56,237 nucleotides of DNA from Streptomyces sp. JJ36 (lineage in GTDB: Bacteria; Actinomycetota; Actinomycetes; Streptomycetales; Streptomycetaceae), in NCBI RefSeq assembly GCF_021696945.1, contig NZ_JACYHE010000036.1, positions 1 to 56,237 on the forward strand, given 5' to 3'. The position numbers and the translations under genes were made by a program. Of the stretch, positions 8,620 through 19,805 are shown piece by piece. The first letter of the stretch is position 1. Each line of letters begins with the position of its first letter. The notes under the pieces were generated by a model. It made no database searches, was not told where the DNA came from, and was given only the letters and a program-made list of their open reading frames with translations.

Positions 8620-8979
8620 GTGAACGCGTACGCGCCCATCCTTGTGCTGGGGGGCCTGGGAGCGGCCTTTGCGATCTTCTCCGTGGTGATGGCCTCGATC
8701 ATCGGCCCCAAGCGCTACAACCGGGCCAAGCTCGAGGCCTACGAGTGCGGGATCGAGCCGACTCCCCAGCCGTCCGGCGGCGGCCGCTTCCCGATCAAGT
8801 ACTACCTGACGGCGATGCTGTTCATCGTCTTCGACATCGAAATCGTCTTCCTCTACCCCTGGGCGGTCACCTTCGACGCCCTGGGGCTTTTCGGGCTCGT
8901 GGAGATGCTGCTCTTCGTGCTCACCGTCTTCGTCGCCTACGCCTACGTGTGGCGGCGCGGCGGCCTGGAATGGGACTAG
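8620..8979 (+). CDS. nuoA: NADH-quinone oxidoreductase subunit A
   Basis: A 119-residue membrane-arm subunit of complex I, first gene of the 14-gene operon. It has three hydrophobic helices and the family signatures KLEAYECGIEP and FIVFDIEIVFLYPWAV, which line the quinone-access region. The GTG start follows GAGGAG at 8612-8617. The stop is 12 bases before nuoB. Confidence 0.97.
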   Translation: MNAYAPILVLGGLGAAFAIFSVVMASIIGPKRYNRAKLEAYECGIEPTPQPSGGGRFPIKYYLTAMLFIVFDIEIVFLYPWAVTFDALGLFGLVEMLLFVLTVFVAYAYVWRRGGLEWD

Positions 8980-8991
8980 GGGCGTAGAGAA

Positions 8992-9546
8992 ATGGGACTC
9001 GAAGAGAAACTGCCGAGCGGCTTTCTGCTCTCCACCGTCGAGCAGGCCGCCGGGTGGGTCCGCAAGTCGTCGATGTTCCCGGCGACCTTCGGACTCGCCT
9101 GCTGTGCCATCGAGATGATGACGACAGGCGCGGGCCGCTACGACCTGGCCCGCTTCGGCATGGAGGTCTTCCGCGGCTCACCCCGCCAGGCGGATCTCAT
9201 GATCGTGGCAGGGCGGGTCAGCCAGAAGATGGCCCCGGTGCTGCGTCAGGTCTACGACCAGATGCCCAACCCGAAGTGGGTCATCTCCATGGGCGTGTGC
9301 GCCTCCTCCGGCGGGATGTTCAACAACTACGCGATCGTGCAGGGCGTCGATCACATCGTCCCCGTGGACATCTACCTGCCCGGCTGCCCGCCGCGCCCGG
9401 AGATGCTGATGGACTCCATCCTCAAGCTCCACGAGCACGTCAAGAACGAGAAGCTCGGCGTGAACCGCGAGCGCGCGGCCCGCGAGGCGGAGGAGGCGGC
9501 GAAGCGTGCGCTTCCGACGATCGAGATGAAGGGGCTGCTGCGGTGA
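8992..9546 (+). CDS. nuoB: NADH-quinone oxidoreductase subunit B
   Basis: A 184-residue peripheral-arm subunit that carries the terminal iron-sulfur cluster N2, which hands electrons to the quinone. The adjacent cysteines Cys37-Cys38 (GLACCAIEM), Cys103 (MGVCASSGG) and Cys132 (LPGCPPRPE) are all present. The C-terminus has a short Glu/Arg/Ala-rich tail. The stop overlaps the nuoC GTG by four bases. Confidence 0.98.
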   Translation: MGLEEKLPSGFLLSTVEQAAGWVRKSSMFPATFGLACCAIEMMTTGAGRYDLARFGMEVFRGSPRQADLMIVAGRVSQKMAPVLRQVYDQMPNPKWVISMGVCASSGGMFNNYAIVQGVDHIVPVDIYLPGCPPRPEMLMDSILKLHEHVKNEKLGVNRERAAREAEEAAKRALPTIEMKGLLR

Positions 9547-10286
9547 GCGCATCGAGTGAGCAGAACGGGCACAACCCCGACCAGGACGTGAACGCGAACA
9601 ACCTCCCCGGGCAGCGCGGGGACGCCGGCGAGGTCATCGGCGTACGCCGCGGGATGTTCGGCCCCAGCGCCGGCGGCGACACCTCCGGCTACGGCGGTCT
9701 GGTCCGTACGGTGCGGCTGCCCGGTGCGGCCCAGCGCCCGTACGGCGGCTGGTTCGACGAGGTGGCCGACGAGCTGGAGGGTGCCCTGGAGGAGCAGGGG
9801 CTCGCCCCCGAGGAGGCGCTGGAAAAGACGGTCGTCGACCGCGAGCAGCTCACCTTCCACGTGGCCCGGGAGCACCTGCGGCAGGTCGCCCGCACCCTGC
9901 GGGACGACCCGGCGCTGCGCTTCGAGATGTGCACCGGCGTCAGCGGGGTGCACTTCCCCGGCGACGAGGGCCGCGAGCTGCACGCCGTCTACCACCTGCG
10001 CTCGCTCACCCACAACCGGATGATCCGGCTGGAGGTGAGCGCGCCCGACGCGGACCCGCGCATCCCGTCGATCGTGGAGGTCTACCCGACCAACGACTGG
10101 CACGAGCGGGAGACCTACGACTTCTTCGGCATCGTCTTCGACGGCCACCCCGCCCTGACGCGGATCATGATGCCCGACGACTGGCAGGGCCATCCGCAGC
10201 GCAAGGACTACCCCCTCGGCGGCATCCCCGTCGAGTACAAGGGCGCCCAGATCCCGGCTCCCGACCAGCGGAGGTCGTACAGCTGA
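9543..10286 (+). CDS. nuoC: NADH-quinone oxidoreductase subunit C
   Basis: A 247-residue 30-kDa-type subunit that docks next to NuoD at the base of the hydrophilic arm. The first 80 residues are a polar, Gly-rich extension. The conserved domain follows and ends in the signature [18 protein letters not shown] with [17 protein letters not shown]. The GTG at 9543 overlaps the nuoB stop, and the stop shares one base with the nuoD ATG, so translation is coupled. It is a separate gene, not a NuoCD fusion. Confidence 0.96.
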   Translation: MSASSEQNGHNPDQDVNANNLPGQRGDAGEVIGVRRGMFGPSAGGDTSGYGGLVRTVRLPGAAQRPYGGWFDEVADELEGALEEQGLAPEEALEKTVVDREQLTFHVAREHLRQVARTLRDDPALRFEMCTGVSGVHFPGDEGRELHAVYHLRSLTHNRMIRLEVSAPDADPRIPSIVEVYPTNDWHERETYDFFGIVFDGHPALTRIMMPDDWQGHPQRKDYPLGGIPVEYKGAQIPAPDQRRSYS

Positions 10287-11623
10287 TGTCCACTGCACAC
10301 GCACCCCACGCGACGGCCGGCGCCCGTGAGACCACCGAGGGCACCGTCTACGACGTCACCGGCGGCGACTGGGACGAGCTCGCCTCGGCGGCCGCCCGCA
10401 GCGACGACGAGCGGATCATCGTCAACATGGGTCCGCAGCACCCGTCCACGCACGGCGTGCTCCGGCTCATCCTGGAGATCGACGGCGAGACCGTCACCGA
10501 GGCCCGCTGCGGCATCGGCTACCTGCACACCGGCATCGAGAAGAACCTCGAGTACCGCACCTGGACCCAGGGCACGACCTTCGTGACGCGCATGGACTAC
10601 CTCATGCCGCTGCACAACGAGGCGGCCTACTGCCTGGCGGTGGAGAAGCTGCTCGGCATCGAGGACGACGTGCCGCAGCGGGCGAACGTCATCCGGGTGC
10701 TGCTGATGGAGCTCAACCGGATCTCCTCGCACCTGGTCTACCTCGCCACCGGCGGCATGGAGCTGGGCGCCACCACCGTCGCCATCTCCGGCTTCCGGGA
10801 CCGCGAGATGATCCTGGACCTCTTCGAGCTGATCACCGGCCTGCGGATGAACCACGCGTACATCCGGCCCGGCGGTCTCTCCCAGGACCTGCCGCCCGGC
10901 AGCATGGACGCGCTCCGCGAGTTCGTGAAGAAGTTCAAGAAGAACCTGCCGGAGTACGACAAGCTCGCCGTCGGCAACCCGGTCTACAAGGCCCGGCTCA
11001 AGGACATCGGCTACCTCGACCTGGCCGGCTGCATGGCGCTCGGCGCCACCGGGCCCATCCTGCGCTCCGCCGGCCTGCCGTTCGACCTGCGCAAGGCCCA
11101 GCCGTACTGCGGCTACGAGACCTACGACTTCGACGTCCCCACCACCGACACCTGCGACTCCTACGGGCGCTTCCTGCTCCGCATCGAGGAGATGCGGGAA
11201 TCCCTGAGGATCGTCGAGCAGTGCCTCGACCGGCTGGAGCCCGGGCCCGTGATGGTGGCCGACAAGAAGATCGCCTGGCCCGCCCAACTGGCCCTCGGCC
11301 CGGACGGGCTGGGCAACTCCCTGGACCACATCCGGAAGATCATGGGCACCTCCATGGAGGCCCTGATCCACCACTTCAAGCTGGTCACGGAGGGCTTCCG
11401 GGTGCCGCCGGGGCAGGCGTACGCGGCCGTGGAGTCCCCCAAGGGCGAGCTGGGCGTGCACGCCGTGAGCGACGGCGGCACCCGCCCCTACCGGGTGCAC
11501 TTCCGCGACCCGTCCTTCACCAACCTCCAGTGCATGGCGGCGATGTGCGAGGGCGGCCAGGTCGCCGACGTCATCGTCGCCGTCGCGTCCATCGACCCCG
11601 TGATGGGAGGCGTCGACCGATGA
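10286..11623 (+). CDS. nuoD: NADH-quinone oxidoreductase subunit D
   Basis: A 445-residue 49-kDa subunit that forms the quinone-binding pocket with NuoB. Diagnostic stretches are [14 protein letters not shown] (the quinone-proximal His loop), [15 protein letters not shown] and the C-terminal DPVMGGVDR. An N-terminal polar extension of about 45 residues precedes the core. ATG 10286 overlaps the nuoC stop by one base. Confidence 0.98.
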   Translation: MSTAHAPHATAGARETTEGTVYDVTGGDWDELASAAARSDDERIIVNMGPQHPSTHGVLRLILEIDGETVTEARCGIGYLHTGIEKNLEYRTWTQGTTFVTRMDYLMPLHNEAAYCLAVEKLLGIEDDVPQRANVIRVLLMELNRISSHLVYLATGGMELGATTVAISGFRDREMILDLFELITGLRMNHAYIRPGGLSQDLPPGSMDALREFVKKFKKNLPEYDKLAVGNPVYKARLKDIGYLDLAGCMALGATGPILRSAGLPFDLRKAQPYCGYETYDFDVPTTDTCDSYGRFLLRIEEMRESLRIVEQCLDRLEPGPVMVADKKIAWPAQLALGPDGLGNSLDHIRKIMGTSMEALIHHFKLVTEGFRVPPGQAYAAVESPKGELGVHAVSDGGTRPYRVHFRDPSFTNLQCMAAMCEGGQVADVIVAVASIDPVMGGVDR

Positions 11624-12489
11624 CCGACGTAGAGCTGGGCATCCCCGGGATGCCCGCCCCCGACTACCCGTCGGACGTACGGGCGCGGCTGGAGCAGGAC
11701 GCGAAGGAGATCATCGGCCGCTATCCGGACAGCCGCTCCGCGCTGCTGCCGCTGCTGCACCTGGTGCAGTCCGAGGACGGTCACGTCACCCGCACCGGCC
11801 AGCGGTTCTGCGCCGAGATGCTGGGCCTCACCACCGCCGAGGTGAACGCCGTCGCGACCTTCTACACCATGTACCGGCGGAAGCAGGGCGGCGACTACCA
11901 GGTCGGCGTCTGCACCAACACGCTCTGCGCGGTGATGGGCGGCGACGCCATCTTCGCCGAGCTCCAGGAGCACCTCGGCGTCGGGAACGGCGAGACCACC
12001 GGCGACGGCAGGGTGACCCTGGAGCACATCGAGTGCAACGCGGCCTGCGACTACGCGCCCGTGGTGATGGTCAACTGGGAGTTCTTCGACAACCAGGACC
12101 CCGCCTCCGCCAAGCGTCTGGTGGACGACCTGCGGGCCGGCCGCGAGGTGCGGCCCACCCGTGGCGCCCCGCTGTGCAGCTTCAAGGAGACCTCCCGCAT
12201 CCTCGCCGGCTTCCCCGACGAGCGCCCCGGCGCCGTCGAGGCCACCGGCGGCGCGGGACCGGCCTCGCTGGCCGGGCTGCGGCTGGCCAAGGGCGAGGCG
12301 GAGTCCCCGGCCCGGGTGGTCGCGCCGCGCGGCGCGGGCGGCGACGAGGGCGGGGACGTGCCGGGCCCCGGCGCCCGTACCACCGGCGAGGAGCGGGCCA
12401 CCCACCCGAGCTCGCACGACGCGCCGCAGGCCACCGCGCCCGCCGACCCGGCGCACCCCAGCGGACCGGTCACCGAGGAGGACCAGTGA
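11620..12489 (+). CDS. nuoE: NADH-quinone oxidoreductase subunit E
   Basis: A 289-residue 24-kDa subunit with a [2Fe-2S] cluster in the NADH-dehydrogenase module. Ligands are Cys98 and Cys103 (VCTNTLC) and Cys139 and Cys143 (ECNAAC). The thioredoxin-like core ends by about residue 200. The rest is an Ala/Pro/Gly-rich, probably disordered tail that makes the protein clearly longer than the usual 160-170 residues. It overlaps nuoD by four bases and nuoF by four. Confidence 0.96.
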   Translation: MTDVELGIPGMPAPDYPSDVRARLEQDAKEIIGRYPDSRSALLPLLHLVQSEDGHVTRTGQRFCAEMLGLTTAEVNAVATFYTMYRRKQGGDYQVGVCTNTLCAVMGGDAIFAELQEHLGVGNGETTGDGRVTLEHIECNAACDYAPVVMVNWEFFDNQDPASAKRLVDDLRAGREVRPTRGAPLCSFKETSRILAGFPDERPGAVEATGGAGPASLAGLRLAKGEAESPARVVAPRGAGGDEGGDVPGPGARTTGEERATHPSSHDAPQATAPADPAHPSGPVTEEDQ

Positions 12490-13829
12490 GGACCACCGAG
12501 TCGCCCGAGAAGCTGCTGGCCCCGGTGCTCTCGGCCTTCTGGGACCAGCCGGAGTCGTGGACGCTGGAGACCTACCGGCGGCACGACGGCTACCAGGGCC
12601 TGCGCAAGGCGCTGGCGATGGACCCGGACGACCTCATCGCCTACGTCAAGGACTCGGGCCTGCGCGGCCGCGGCGGCGCCGGCTTCCCCACCGGCATGAA
12701 GTGGCAGTTCATCCCGCAGGGTGACGGCAAGCCGCACTACCTCGTCGTCAACGCCGACGAGTCGGAGCCCGGCACCTGCAAGGACATCCCGCTGCTCTAC
12801 GCCAACCCGCACTCCCTCCTGGAGGGCATCGCGATCGCCTGCCACGCGATCCGCTCCGACCACGCCTTCATCTACCTCCGCGGCGAGGTCGTCCCCGTGC
12901 TCCGCCGGCTCCACCTGGCGGTGCGCGAGGCCTACGAGGCGGGCTACTTCGGCAAGGACGCCCTCGGGCCGGGCAAGGACCTCGAGGTCACCGTGCACGC
13001 CGGCGCCGGCGCCTACATCTGCGGCGAGGAGACCGCGCTGCTCGACTCCCTGGAGGGGCGCCGCGGCCAGCCCCGGCTGCGTCCCCCCTTCCCGGCCGTC
13101 GCCGGTCTCTACGCCTGCCCCACCGTGGTGAACAACGTCGAGTCCATCGCCTCGGTTCCCGCCCTGCTGCACCGCGGCAAGGAGTGGTTCCGCTCGATGG
13201 GCAGCGAGAAGTCCCCGGGCTTCACGCTCTACTCGCTCAGCGGCCATGTCGCCCGGCCGGGCCAGTACGAGGCGCCGCTCGGCGTCACGCTGCGGCAGCT
13301 CCTGGAGATGAGCGGCGGCATGCGGCCCGGCCACCGGCTGAAGTTCTGGACGCCCGGCGGCTCCTCCACCCCGCTGCTCACCGATGAGCACCTGGACGTC
13401 CCGCTGGACTACGAGGGCGTCGGCGAGGCCGGCTCCATGCTCGGCACCAAGGCCCTGCAGTGCTTCGACGAGACCACCTGCGTGGTCCGGGCGGTGACCC
13501 GCTGGACCGAGTTCTACGCCCACGAGTCCTGCGGCAAGTGCACCCCCTGCCGGGAGGGCACGTACTGGCTGGTCCAGCTTCTCCGCGACATCGAGGCCGG
13601 CAAGGCAGGCCAGGCCGACCTCGACAAGATCGCCGACATCGCCGACAACATCAACGGCAAGTCCTTCTGCGCCCTCGGCGACGGCGCCGCGTCCCCGATC
13701 TTCTCCTCGCTGAAGTACTTCCGCGAGGAGTACGAGCAGCACATCGGCGGCCGGGGCTGCCCCTTCGACCCCGCCCGGTCCACCGCGTGGGCCGACGCGC
13801 AGAACCCGCACATGGAGGTGTCCGCATGA
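12486..13829 (+). CDS. nuoF: NADH-quinone oxidoreductase subunit F
   Basis: A 447-residue 51-kDa subunit that binds NADH, FMN and a [4Fe-4S] cluster; entry point of electrons into complex I. It shows the NADH/FMN glycine-rich motif [10 protein letters not shown] (residues 61-70) and [13 protein letters not shown]. Cluster ligands are Cys349, Cys352, Cys355 (SCGKCTPC) and Cys395 (SFCALGDG). The GTG start overlaps the nuoE stop. Its 3' end overlaps an ATG that opens a small extra ORF before nuoG. Confidence 0.98.
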   Translation: MRTTESPEKLLAPVLSAFWDQPESWTLETYRRHDGYQGLRKALAMDPDDLIAYVKDSGLRGRGGAGFPTGMKWQFIPQGDGKPHYLVVNADESEPGTCKDIPLLYANPHSLLEGIAIACHAIRSDHAFIYLRGEVVPVLRRLHLAVREAYEAGYFGKDALGPGKDLEVTVHAGAGAYICGEETALLDSLEGRRGQPRLRPPFPAVAGLYACPTVVNNVESIASVPALLHRGKEWFRSMGSEKSPGFTLYSLSGHVARPGQYEAPLGVTLRQLLEMSGGMRPGHRLKFWTPGGSSTPLLTDEHLDVPLDYEGVGEAGSMLGTKALQCFDETTCVVRAVTRWTEFYAHESCGKCTPCREGTYWLVQLLRDIEAGKAGQADLDKIADIADNINGKSFCALGDGAASPIFSSLKYFREEYEQHIGGRGCPFDPARSTAWADAQNPHMEVSA

Positions 13830-13930
13830 CCGTGGCGCCCGGGCCCGCGCGGGGCCGCGGCTTCGCCGCCGGCCGCCCCGCGGGCCGCGCACCGCTGAGC
13901 AGCCCGTCCCACCCGGAGGTGCAGGCATGA
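13826..13930 (+). CDS. Small ORF (34 codons) inserted between nuoF and nuoG
   Basis: ATG 13826 overlaps the nuoF stop (ATGA) and its own TGA overlaps the nuoG ATG (ATGA). The ORF therefore bridges the two genes with no gap. It has a good ribosome-binding site (GGAGGTG five bases before ATG). The product starts [12 protein letters not shown], is Arg/Pro/Ala/Gly-rich and resembles nothing known to me. The sequence around its start closely repeats the nuoG start site, so it may be a duplication scar that stays translatable rather than a selected peptide. Confidence 0.4.
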   Translation: MTVAPGPARGRGFAAGRPAGRAPLSSPSHPEVQA

Positions 13931-16494
13931 CCGTCACGTCCTCTTCCGCACCCTCCGGCGGGGGGAACGCGGTGCCCCCGGCCGAGGAGATGGTCTCGCT
14001 GACCATCGACGGCGCGGAGATCAGCGTGCCCAAGGGCACCCTGGTGATCCGCGCGGCGGAGCAGCTCGGCATCGAGATCCCGCGGTTCTGCGACCACCCG
14101 CTGCTGGACCCGGCGGGCGCCTGCCGGCAGTGCATCGTGGAGGTCGAGGGCCAGCGCAAGCCGATGGCCTCCTGCACCATCACCTGCACCGACGGCATGG
14201 TGGTGCGCACCCAGCTCACCTCCCCGGTGGCGGAGAAGGCCCAGCGCGGCGTGATGGAGCTGCTGCTCATCAACCACCCGCTGGACTGCCCGGTCTGCGA
14301 CAAGGGGGGCGAGTGCCCGCTGCAGAACCAGGCCATGTCCGCCGGGCAGGCCGACAGTCGTTTCGAGGGCCGCAAGCGCACCTTCGAGAAGCCGGTGCCG
14401 ATCTCCACCCAGGTGCTGCTGGACCGCGAGCGCTGTGTGCTCTGCGCGCGCTGCACCCGCTTCTCGAACCAGATCGCGGGCGACCCGATGATCGAGCTGC
14501 TGGAGCGCGGCGCCCTCCAGCAGGTGGGCACCGGCGAGGACGAGCCCTTCGAGTCCTACTTCTCCGGCAACACCATCCAGATCTGCCCGGTCGGCGCCCT
14601 CACCTCCGCCGCCTACCGCTTCCGCTCCCGCCCCTTCGACCTGGTCTCCTCGCCCGGCGTGTGCGAGCACTGCGCCGGCGGCTGCGCCATCCGTACGGAC
14701 CACCGGCGCGGCAAGGTGATGCGCCGGCTGGCCGCCGAGGACCCGGAGGTCAACGAGGAGTGGGTGTGCGACAAGGGCCGCTTCGGCTTCCGCTACGCCC
14801 AGCGCCCGGACCGGCTCACCACCCCGCTGGTGCGGAACGCGGAGACCGGTGAGCTGGAGCCGGCGAGCTGGCCGGAGGCGCTGGAGGCCGCGGCCCGCGG
14901 GCTGGCCGGCTCCTGGGGCCGTACCGGTGTGCTGACCGGCGGCCGGCTGACTGTCGAGGACGCCTACGCCTACGCGAAGTTCGCCCGGGTCGCGCTCGGC
15001 ACCCACGACGTGGACTTCCGGGCCCGGGCACACTCCGCCGAGGAGGCTGCCTTCCTCGCCGCGCACGTCGCCGGGCGCGGCCGGGACCTGGACGGCACCG
15101 GGCTCACCTACACCGCGCTGGAGCAGGCGCCCGCCGTGCTGCTGGCCGGTTTCGAGGCCGAGGAGGAGGCCCCCGGCGTCTTCCTGCGGCTGCGCAAGGC
15201 GATGCGGAAGCACGGCCAGCGCACCTGGTCGCTCGCCCCGTACGCCACCCGGGGCCTGGAGAAGGCCGGCGGCACCCTGCTGCCCGCCGCGCCCGGCACC
15301 GAGACCGAGTGGCTGGACGCGCTGGCGGGCGGCGTCGGGCTGGAGGGCGACGGCGAGCAGGCGGCCGAGGCGCTGCGCCAGGAGGGCGCGGTGCTGCTGG
15401 TCGGCGAGCGGCTGGCCACCGTGCCGGGCGCGCTGACCGCCGCCGTACGGGCCGCCACCGCCACCGGGGCCACCCTTGTGTGGATCCCGCGCCGGGCCGG
15501 GGAGCGCGGGGCGCTGGAGGCCGGCGCCCTGCCGACCCTGCTGCCCGGCGCCCGCCCGCTGGACGACGCCCGTGCCCGGGAGCAGGTCGAGCGGGTCTGG
15601 GGCATCGGCACGCTGCCGTTCGGGCAGGGCCGGGACACCGCGGGCATCGTGGAGGCGGCCGCCTCCGGCGAGCTGACCGCGCTGGTGGTCGGCGGCGTGG
15701 AGCTCGCCGACCTGCCGGACCCGGCCCGCGCGGCCGAGGCACTGGACACGGCCGGCTTCCTGGTCAGCCTGGAGCTGCGGCCCTCCGCGGTCACCGCCCG
15801 GGCCGACGTGGTGCTGCCGGTGGCCGCCGCGGCCGAGAAGTCCGGCACCTATCTCGACTGGGAGGGCCGTGCGCGCCCCTTCGAGGCCGCGCTGAAGCCC
15901 GACCAGATGACCCGGCGGCACGTCCAGTCCGACGGCCGGGTGCTGCACATGCTCGCCGACGCCCTCGCCGCCCGCGCCGAGGCCGACGGCGGCTCCGCCG
16001 CGGCGCCGCTGGGGCTGCCGGACGTGTGGGCCGCGCGCCGCGAACTCGACCGGCTCGGCGGCTGGGACGGGCCCCGCCCCGCCGCCCCGATGGAGCGGGC
16101 GCGGCCGCTGCCGCAGCCCGGCGCGGGCCGCGCGGTGCTCGCCGGGCACCGGCTGCTGCTGGACCAGGGCCGGCTCCAGGAGGGCGACGAGGCGCTGGCC
16201 GGCACCCGGCACGCCGCGCTCGCCCGGCTCTCCGCGGCCACCGCCGCGCAGGCCGGCGTCCGGGACGGCGATCTGCTGGCCGTCGAGGGCCCGCGGGGCT
16301 CGGTGAGCTTCCCGCTGCGGGTCACGGAGATGCCGGACCACGTGGTCTGGCTGCCGCTCAACTCGGCCGGGGACGGCGTCACCGCCGACACCGGCGCGCT
16401 CCCCGGCGACCTCGTACGGATCGGTCCGGACGGGCCCGGCGACGGGCCGCAGGACGCCCCCGGCGGGCAGGACGCACAGGAGGTGGAGGCGTGA
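13927..16494 (+). CDS. nuoG: NADH-quinone oxidoreductase subunit G
   Basis: An 855-residue 75-kDa subunit with several iron-sulfur clusters. The N-terminal ferredoxin-like region has Cys55, Cys66 and Cys69 (FCDHPLL...[10 protein letters not shown]). Later blocks are [23 protein letters not shown] and [11 protein letters not shown], the last being the extra cluster near the molybdopterin-oxidoreductase-like domain. The C-terminal third is Ala/Gly-rich and less conserved. ATG 13927 follows GGAGGTG. The stop overlaps the nuoH GTG by four bases. Confidence 0.97.
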   Translation: MTVTSSSAPSGGGNAVPPAEEMVSLTIDGAEISVPKGTLVIRAAEQLGIEIPRFCDHPLLDPAGACRQCIVEVEGQRKPMASCTITCTDGMVVRTQLTSPVAEKAQRGVMELLLINHPLDCPVCDKGGECPLQNQAMSAGQADSRFEGRKRTFEKPVPISTQVLLDRERCVLCARCTRFSNQIAGDPMIELLERGALQQVGTGEDEPFESYFSGNTIQICPVGALTSAAYRFRSRPFDLVSSPGVCEHCAGGCAIRTDHRRGKVMRRLAAEDPEVNEEWVCDKGRFGFRYAQRPDRLTTPLVRNAETGELEPASWPEALEAAARGLAGSWGRTGVLTGGRLTVEDAYAYAKFARVALGTHDVDFRARAHSAEEAAFLAAHVAGRGRDLDGTGLTYTALEQAPAVLLAGFEAEEEAPGVFLRLRKAMRKHGQRTWSLAPYATRGLEKAGGTLLPAAPGTETEWLDALAGGVGLEGDGEQAAEALRQEGAVLLVGERLATVPGALTAAVRAATATGATLVWIPRRAGERGALEAGALPTLLPGARPLDDARAREQVERVWGIGTLPFGQGRDTAGIVEAAASGELTALVVGGVELADLPDPARAAEALDTAGFLVSLELRPSAVTARADVVLPVAAAAEKSGTYLDWEGRARPFEAALKPDQMTRRHVQSDGRVLHMLADALAARAEADGGSAAAPLGLPDVWAARRELDRLGGWDGPRPAAPMERARPLPQPGAGRAVLAGHRLLLDQGRLQEGDEALAGTRHAALARLSAATAAQAGVRDGDLLAVEGPRGSVSFPLRVTEMPDHVVWLPLNSAGDGVTADTGALPGDLVRIGPDGPGDGPQDAPGGQDAQEVEA

Positions 16495-17900
16495 CGCAGG
16501 GCACCGGCCCGCAGGGCTTCGAGGGGGCGCTCGCCGCCGCGGACCTGTCGGCCTTCGGCACCGACCCGTGGTGGCTCATCGGGATCAAGGCGGTCTTCTG
16601 CTTCGCCTTCCTGATGGTCACCGTGCTGCTCTCCATCGTCTTCGAGCGGAAGATCCTCGCCTGGATGCAGCGCCGGGTCGGCCCCAACCGCCACGGGCCG
16701 TGGGGCATGCTCCAGTCCCTGGCGGACGGCATCAAGCTGATGCTGAAGGAGGACGTGATCGTCCGGGGCGCCGACAAGGCGGTCTATCTGCTGGCCCCGA
16801 TCGTCGGCGCGATCCCCGCCTTCATGGCGTTCGCGGTGATCCCCTTCGGCCCGGCGGGCAACGAGGTCTCCATCTTCGGCACCCGCACCGCCATGCAGCT
16901 CACCGATCTCCCGGTGGCGGTCCTCTACATCCTGGCCACCAGCTCCATCGCCGCCTACGGCGTGGTGCTGGCCGGCTGGTCCTCCGGCTCCACCTACCCG
17001 CTGCTCGGCGGTGTGCGGGCCACCGCCCAGGTGATCAGCTACGAGGTCGCGATGGGCCTCAGCTTCGCGGCGGTCTTCCTGCACTCCGGGTCGATGTCCA
17101 CCTCGGCCATCGTCGACGCGCAGGACGAACGCTGGTTCGCGGTGCTGCTGCCGGTGTCGTTCCTCATCTATCTGGTGTCGATGGTCGGCGAGGCGCACCG
17201 TGCGCCGTTCGACATGCCGGAGTCCGAGGGCGATCTGGTCGGCGGCTTCAACACCGAGTACTCGTCGATCAAGTTCGCGATGTTCATGCTCGCCGAGTAC
17301 ATCCACATGGTCACCGTCTCCGCCCTCGCGGTCACCCTGTTCCTGGGCGGCTGGCGGGCCCCGGCGCCGCTCTCCACCTGGTGGGAGGGGGCGAACCACG
17401 GCTGGTGGCCGCTGCTCTGGTTCACCGTCAAGATGAGCGTGCTGCTCTTCGGCTTCATCTGGCTCCGGGCCACGCTGCCGCGGGTCCGCTACGACCAGTT
17501 CATGAAGCTGGGCTGGAAGGTGCTCATCCCGGTCGCCATGGTCTGGCTGATGCTGGTCGCCGCCGTCCGGGCCATGCGGAACGAGAACTACTCCTTCACC
17601 GACATCATCTACTGGGTCGGCGGCGGCGTGATCGCGCTGCTGCTCCTCTCCTTCCTGATCGACGTCTTCCGCGAGCGTGCGGAGAAGGCCGAGGAGGCGC
17701 GGAAGCGGGCGGAGGCCCCGCCGGACACCGCGTTCGACCCGATGGCGGGCGGCTACCCCGTGCCGCCGCTGCCCGGACAGACCCTCCCGCCCGTGCCGCG
17801 GCGCCGCTCCCGTGCGGACCGCACGCTCGTCGGCACGGCGGCCGAGACCGAGGGCGCCCAGGACGGGACCAACGAAGGAAGGGAGGCCGACGGTGCCTGA
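16491..17900 (+). CDS. nuoH: NADH-quinone oxidoreductase subunit H
   Basis: A 469-residue membrane subunit joining the hydrophilic and membrane arms and forming part of the quinone chamber. It has about eight hydrophobic helices and the family signatures [31 protein letters not shown] and GFNTEYSS. A charged Arg/Pro-rich cytoplasmic tail of about 80 residues follows the last helix. The gene overlaps nuoG by four bases and nuoI by eight. Confidence 0.97.
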   Translation: MTQGTGPQGFEGALAAADLSAFGTDPWWLIGIKAVFCFAFLMVTVLLSIVFERKILAWMQRRVGPNRHGPWGMLQSLADGIKLMLKEDVIVRGADKAVYLLAPIVGAIPAFMAFAVIPFGPAGNEVSIFGTRTAMQLTDLPVAVLYILATSSIAAYGVVLAGWSSGSTYPLLGGVRATAQVISYEVAMGLSFAAVFLHSGSMSTSAIVDAQDERWFAVLLPVSFLIYLVSMVGEAHRAPFDMPESEGDLVGGFNTEYSSIKFAMFMLAEYIHMVTVSALAVTLFLGGWRAPAPLSTWWEGANHGWWPLLWFTVKMSVLLFGFIWLRATLPRVRYDQFMKLGWKVLIPVAMVWLMLVAAVRAMRNENYSFTDIIYWVGGGVIALLLLSFLIDVFRERAEKAEEARKRAEAPPDTAFDPMAGGYPVPPLPGQTLPPVPRRRSRADRTLVGTAAETEGAQDGTNEGREADGA

Positions 17901-18588
17901 CAACCCCGTGGCCGGCTTCGGCGTGACCTTCAAGGCCATGTTCAAGAAGCGGCTGACCGAGCAGTACCCGGAGTACAAGAAGCCCACCGCGCCGCGCTTC
18001 CACGGCCGTCACCAGCTCAACCGGCACCCGGACGGGCTGGAGAAGTGCGTGGGCTGCGAGCTGTGCGCCTGGGCGTGCCCGGCGGACGCCATCTACGTGG
18101 AGGGCGCGGACAACACCGACGAGGAGCGTTACTCGCCGGGCGAGCGGTACGGCCGCGTCTACCAGATCAACTACCTGCGCTGCATCCTGTGCGGGCTCTG
18201 CGTGGAGGCGTGCCCGACCCGTGCGCTGACCATGACCAACGAGTACGAGCTCGCCGACGACTCGCGGGAGTCGCTCATCTACACCAAGGAGGAGCTGCTC
18301 GCGGGCCTGGAGGAGGGCATGGTCGACACCCCGCACGCGATCCACCCGGGGATGACCGAGAAGGACTACTACAGCGGCCTGGTCAGCGAGGCCGCCCCCG
18401 GCACGGTCCAGCAGGAGGCGCACTCCAGGACCCCGCTGAACGAGCCGCCGCAGGCCGCGAAGGAGACCTACGGTCCCGACGAGCCCGCTGCCGCGGCGGC
18501 CGCCGCGCACGGCGCGGCAGCCCCCGGCGGCTCGGCGGAGGGCGAGGCCGCGGGCGGCGTCGACGGCGCCGGGGAGGCCCACCGATGA
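17893..18588 (+). CDS. nuoI: NADH-quinone oxidoreductase subunit I
   Basis: A 231-residue ferredoxin-like subunit carrying two [4Fe-4S] clusters (N6a/N6b). The ligands are Cys52, 55, 58, 62 ([13 protein letters not shown]) and Cys97, 100, 103, 107 ([13 protein letters not shown]). The C-terminal 60 residues are Ala/Gly-rich and probably disordered. GTG 17893 overlaps the end of nuoH by eight bases. Confidence 0.97.
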   Translation: MPDNPVAGFGVTFKAMFKKRLTEQYPEYKKPTAPRFHGRHQLNRHPDGLEKCVGCELCAWACPADAIYVEGADNTDEERYSPGERYGRVYQINYLRCILCGLCVEACPTRALTMTNEYELADDSRESLIYTKEELLAGLEEGMVDTPHAIHPGMTEKDYYSGLVSEAAPGTVQQEAHSRTPLNEPPQAAKETYGPDEPAAAAAAAHGAAAPGGSAEGEAAGGVDGAGEAHR

Positions 18589-19496
18589 CGTACGCAGACC
18601 TGGCGGCGACCACCACCTCCACCGGCGAGGCGCTGCAGTTCTGGGTGCTGGGCACGGTCGCCGTGCTCGGCGCCCTGGGCACGGTCCTCATGAAGCGGGC
18701 CGTGCACTCCGCGCTCTGCCTCGCCGGGACCATGATCGTCCTGGCGGTCTTCTATCTCGCCAACGGCGCCTACTTCCTCGGCATCGTGCAGATCGTCGTC
18801 TACACCGGTGCCGTGATGATGCTCTTCCTCTTCGTGCTGATGCTGGTCGGTGTCACCGCCGCCGACTCGCTGCGGGAGACCATCAAGGGCCAGCGGTGGA
18901 TGGCCGCCCTCTGCGGCCTCGGCTTCGGCATCCTGCTGCTCGGCGGGCTGGGCAACGCCTCGGTCTCCACCTTCACCGGGCTGGCCGAGGCCAACGCGGG
19001 CGGCAACGTGCAGGGCCTGGCCCGGCTGGTCTTCACCGACTACGTCTTCGCCTTCGAGCTCACCGGGGCCCTGCTGGTGACCGCGGCCGTCGCCGCCATG
19101 GTGCTCACGCACCGCGAGCGGACCGAACGCCGCGGCACCCAGCGGGAGCTGGCCGAGCAGCGGGTGCGCGAGGGCAAGCACCTCCCGCCGCTGCCCGCCC
19201 CCGGCGTCTACGCCCGGCACAACGCCGTGGACCTGCCCGGCCTGCTGCCGGACGGCACCCCGTCCGAGCTGACCGTCAACCCGACGCTGCGCAGCCGGGG
19301 CCAGGTCCGGGACGTCTCCCGGCAGGCGCTGGCCGACCTGGCCGCCCTGGAGCGGCGGGCCGAGCAGCACCTGGAACGCGCCCACCCGGTCGAGCCCGCG
19401 GAGCCGGAGGGCCCGGACGCCCCGGAGGGCCGGGACGCGAACGGGCCGGGCCGGACGGCCGGCGATCGCGACGGTGACAAGGAGAACGCCCAGTGA
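18585..19496 (+). CDS. nuoJ: NADH-quinone oxidoreductase subunit J
   Basis: A 303-residue membrane subunit with about five helices in the first 180 residues ([19 protein letters not shown] is the conserved helix 3 region). The long hydrophilic tail, absent from most NuoJ proteins outside actinobacteria, is rich in Arg, Glu and Pro. It overlaps nuoI by four bases and nuoK by four. Confidence 0.96.
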   Translation: MTYADLAATTTSTGEALQFWVLGTVAVLGALGTVLMKRAVHSALCLAGTMIVLAVFYLANGAYFLGIVQIVVYTGAVMMLFLFVLMLVGVTAADSLRETIKGQRWMAALCGLGFGILLLGGLGNASVSTFTGLAEANAGGNVQGLARLVFTDYVFAFELTGALLVTAAVAAMVLTHRERTERRGTQRELAEQRVREGKHLPPLPAPGVYARHNAVDLPGLLPDGTPSELTVNPTLRSRGQVRDVSRQALADLAALERRAEQHLERAHPVEPAEPEGPDAPEGRDANGPGRTAGDRDGDKENAQ

Positions 19497-19792
19497 ATCC
19501 GGTCAACTACCTCTACCTCGCCGGGCTGCTCTTCACCATCGGGGCCACCGGCGTGCTGATCCGGCGGAACGCCATCGTCGTCTTCATGTGCGTCGAGCTG
19601 ATGCTGAACGCGAGCAACCTCGCCCTGGTCGGCTTCTCCCGGCTGCACGGCAACCTCGACGGGCAGATCATGGCGTTCTTCACCATGGTCGTCGCCGCCG
19701 CCGAGGTCGTGGTCGGCCTGGCGATCATCGTGACGCTCTACCGCTCCCGCCACTCGGCCTCGGTCGACGACGCCAGCCTGATGAAGCTGTAA
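19493..19792 (+). CDS. nuoK: NADH-quinone oxidoreductase subunit K
   Basis: A 99-residue MrpC-like membrane subunit with three helices. The membrane-buried glutamates of the proton path sit in [11 protein letters not shown] and [11 protein letters not shown]. The GTG start overlaps the nuoJ stop (GTGA). The stop is 13 bases before nuoL. Confidence 0.97.
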   Translation: MNPVNYLYLAGLLFTIGATGVLIRRNAIVVFMCVELMLNASNLALVGFSRLHGNLDGQIMAFFTMVVAAAEVVVGLAIIVTLYRSRHSASVDDASLMKL

Positions 19793-19805
19793 GGAGTACG
19801 GACCA

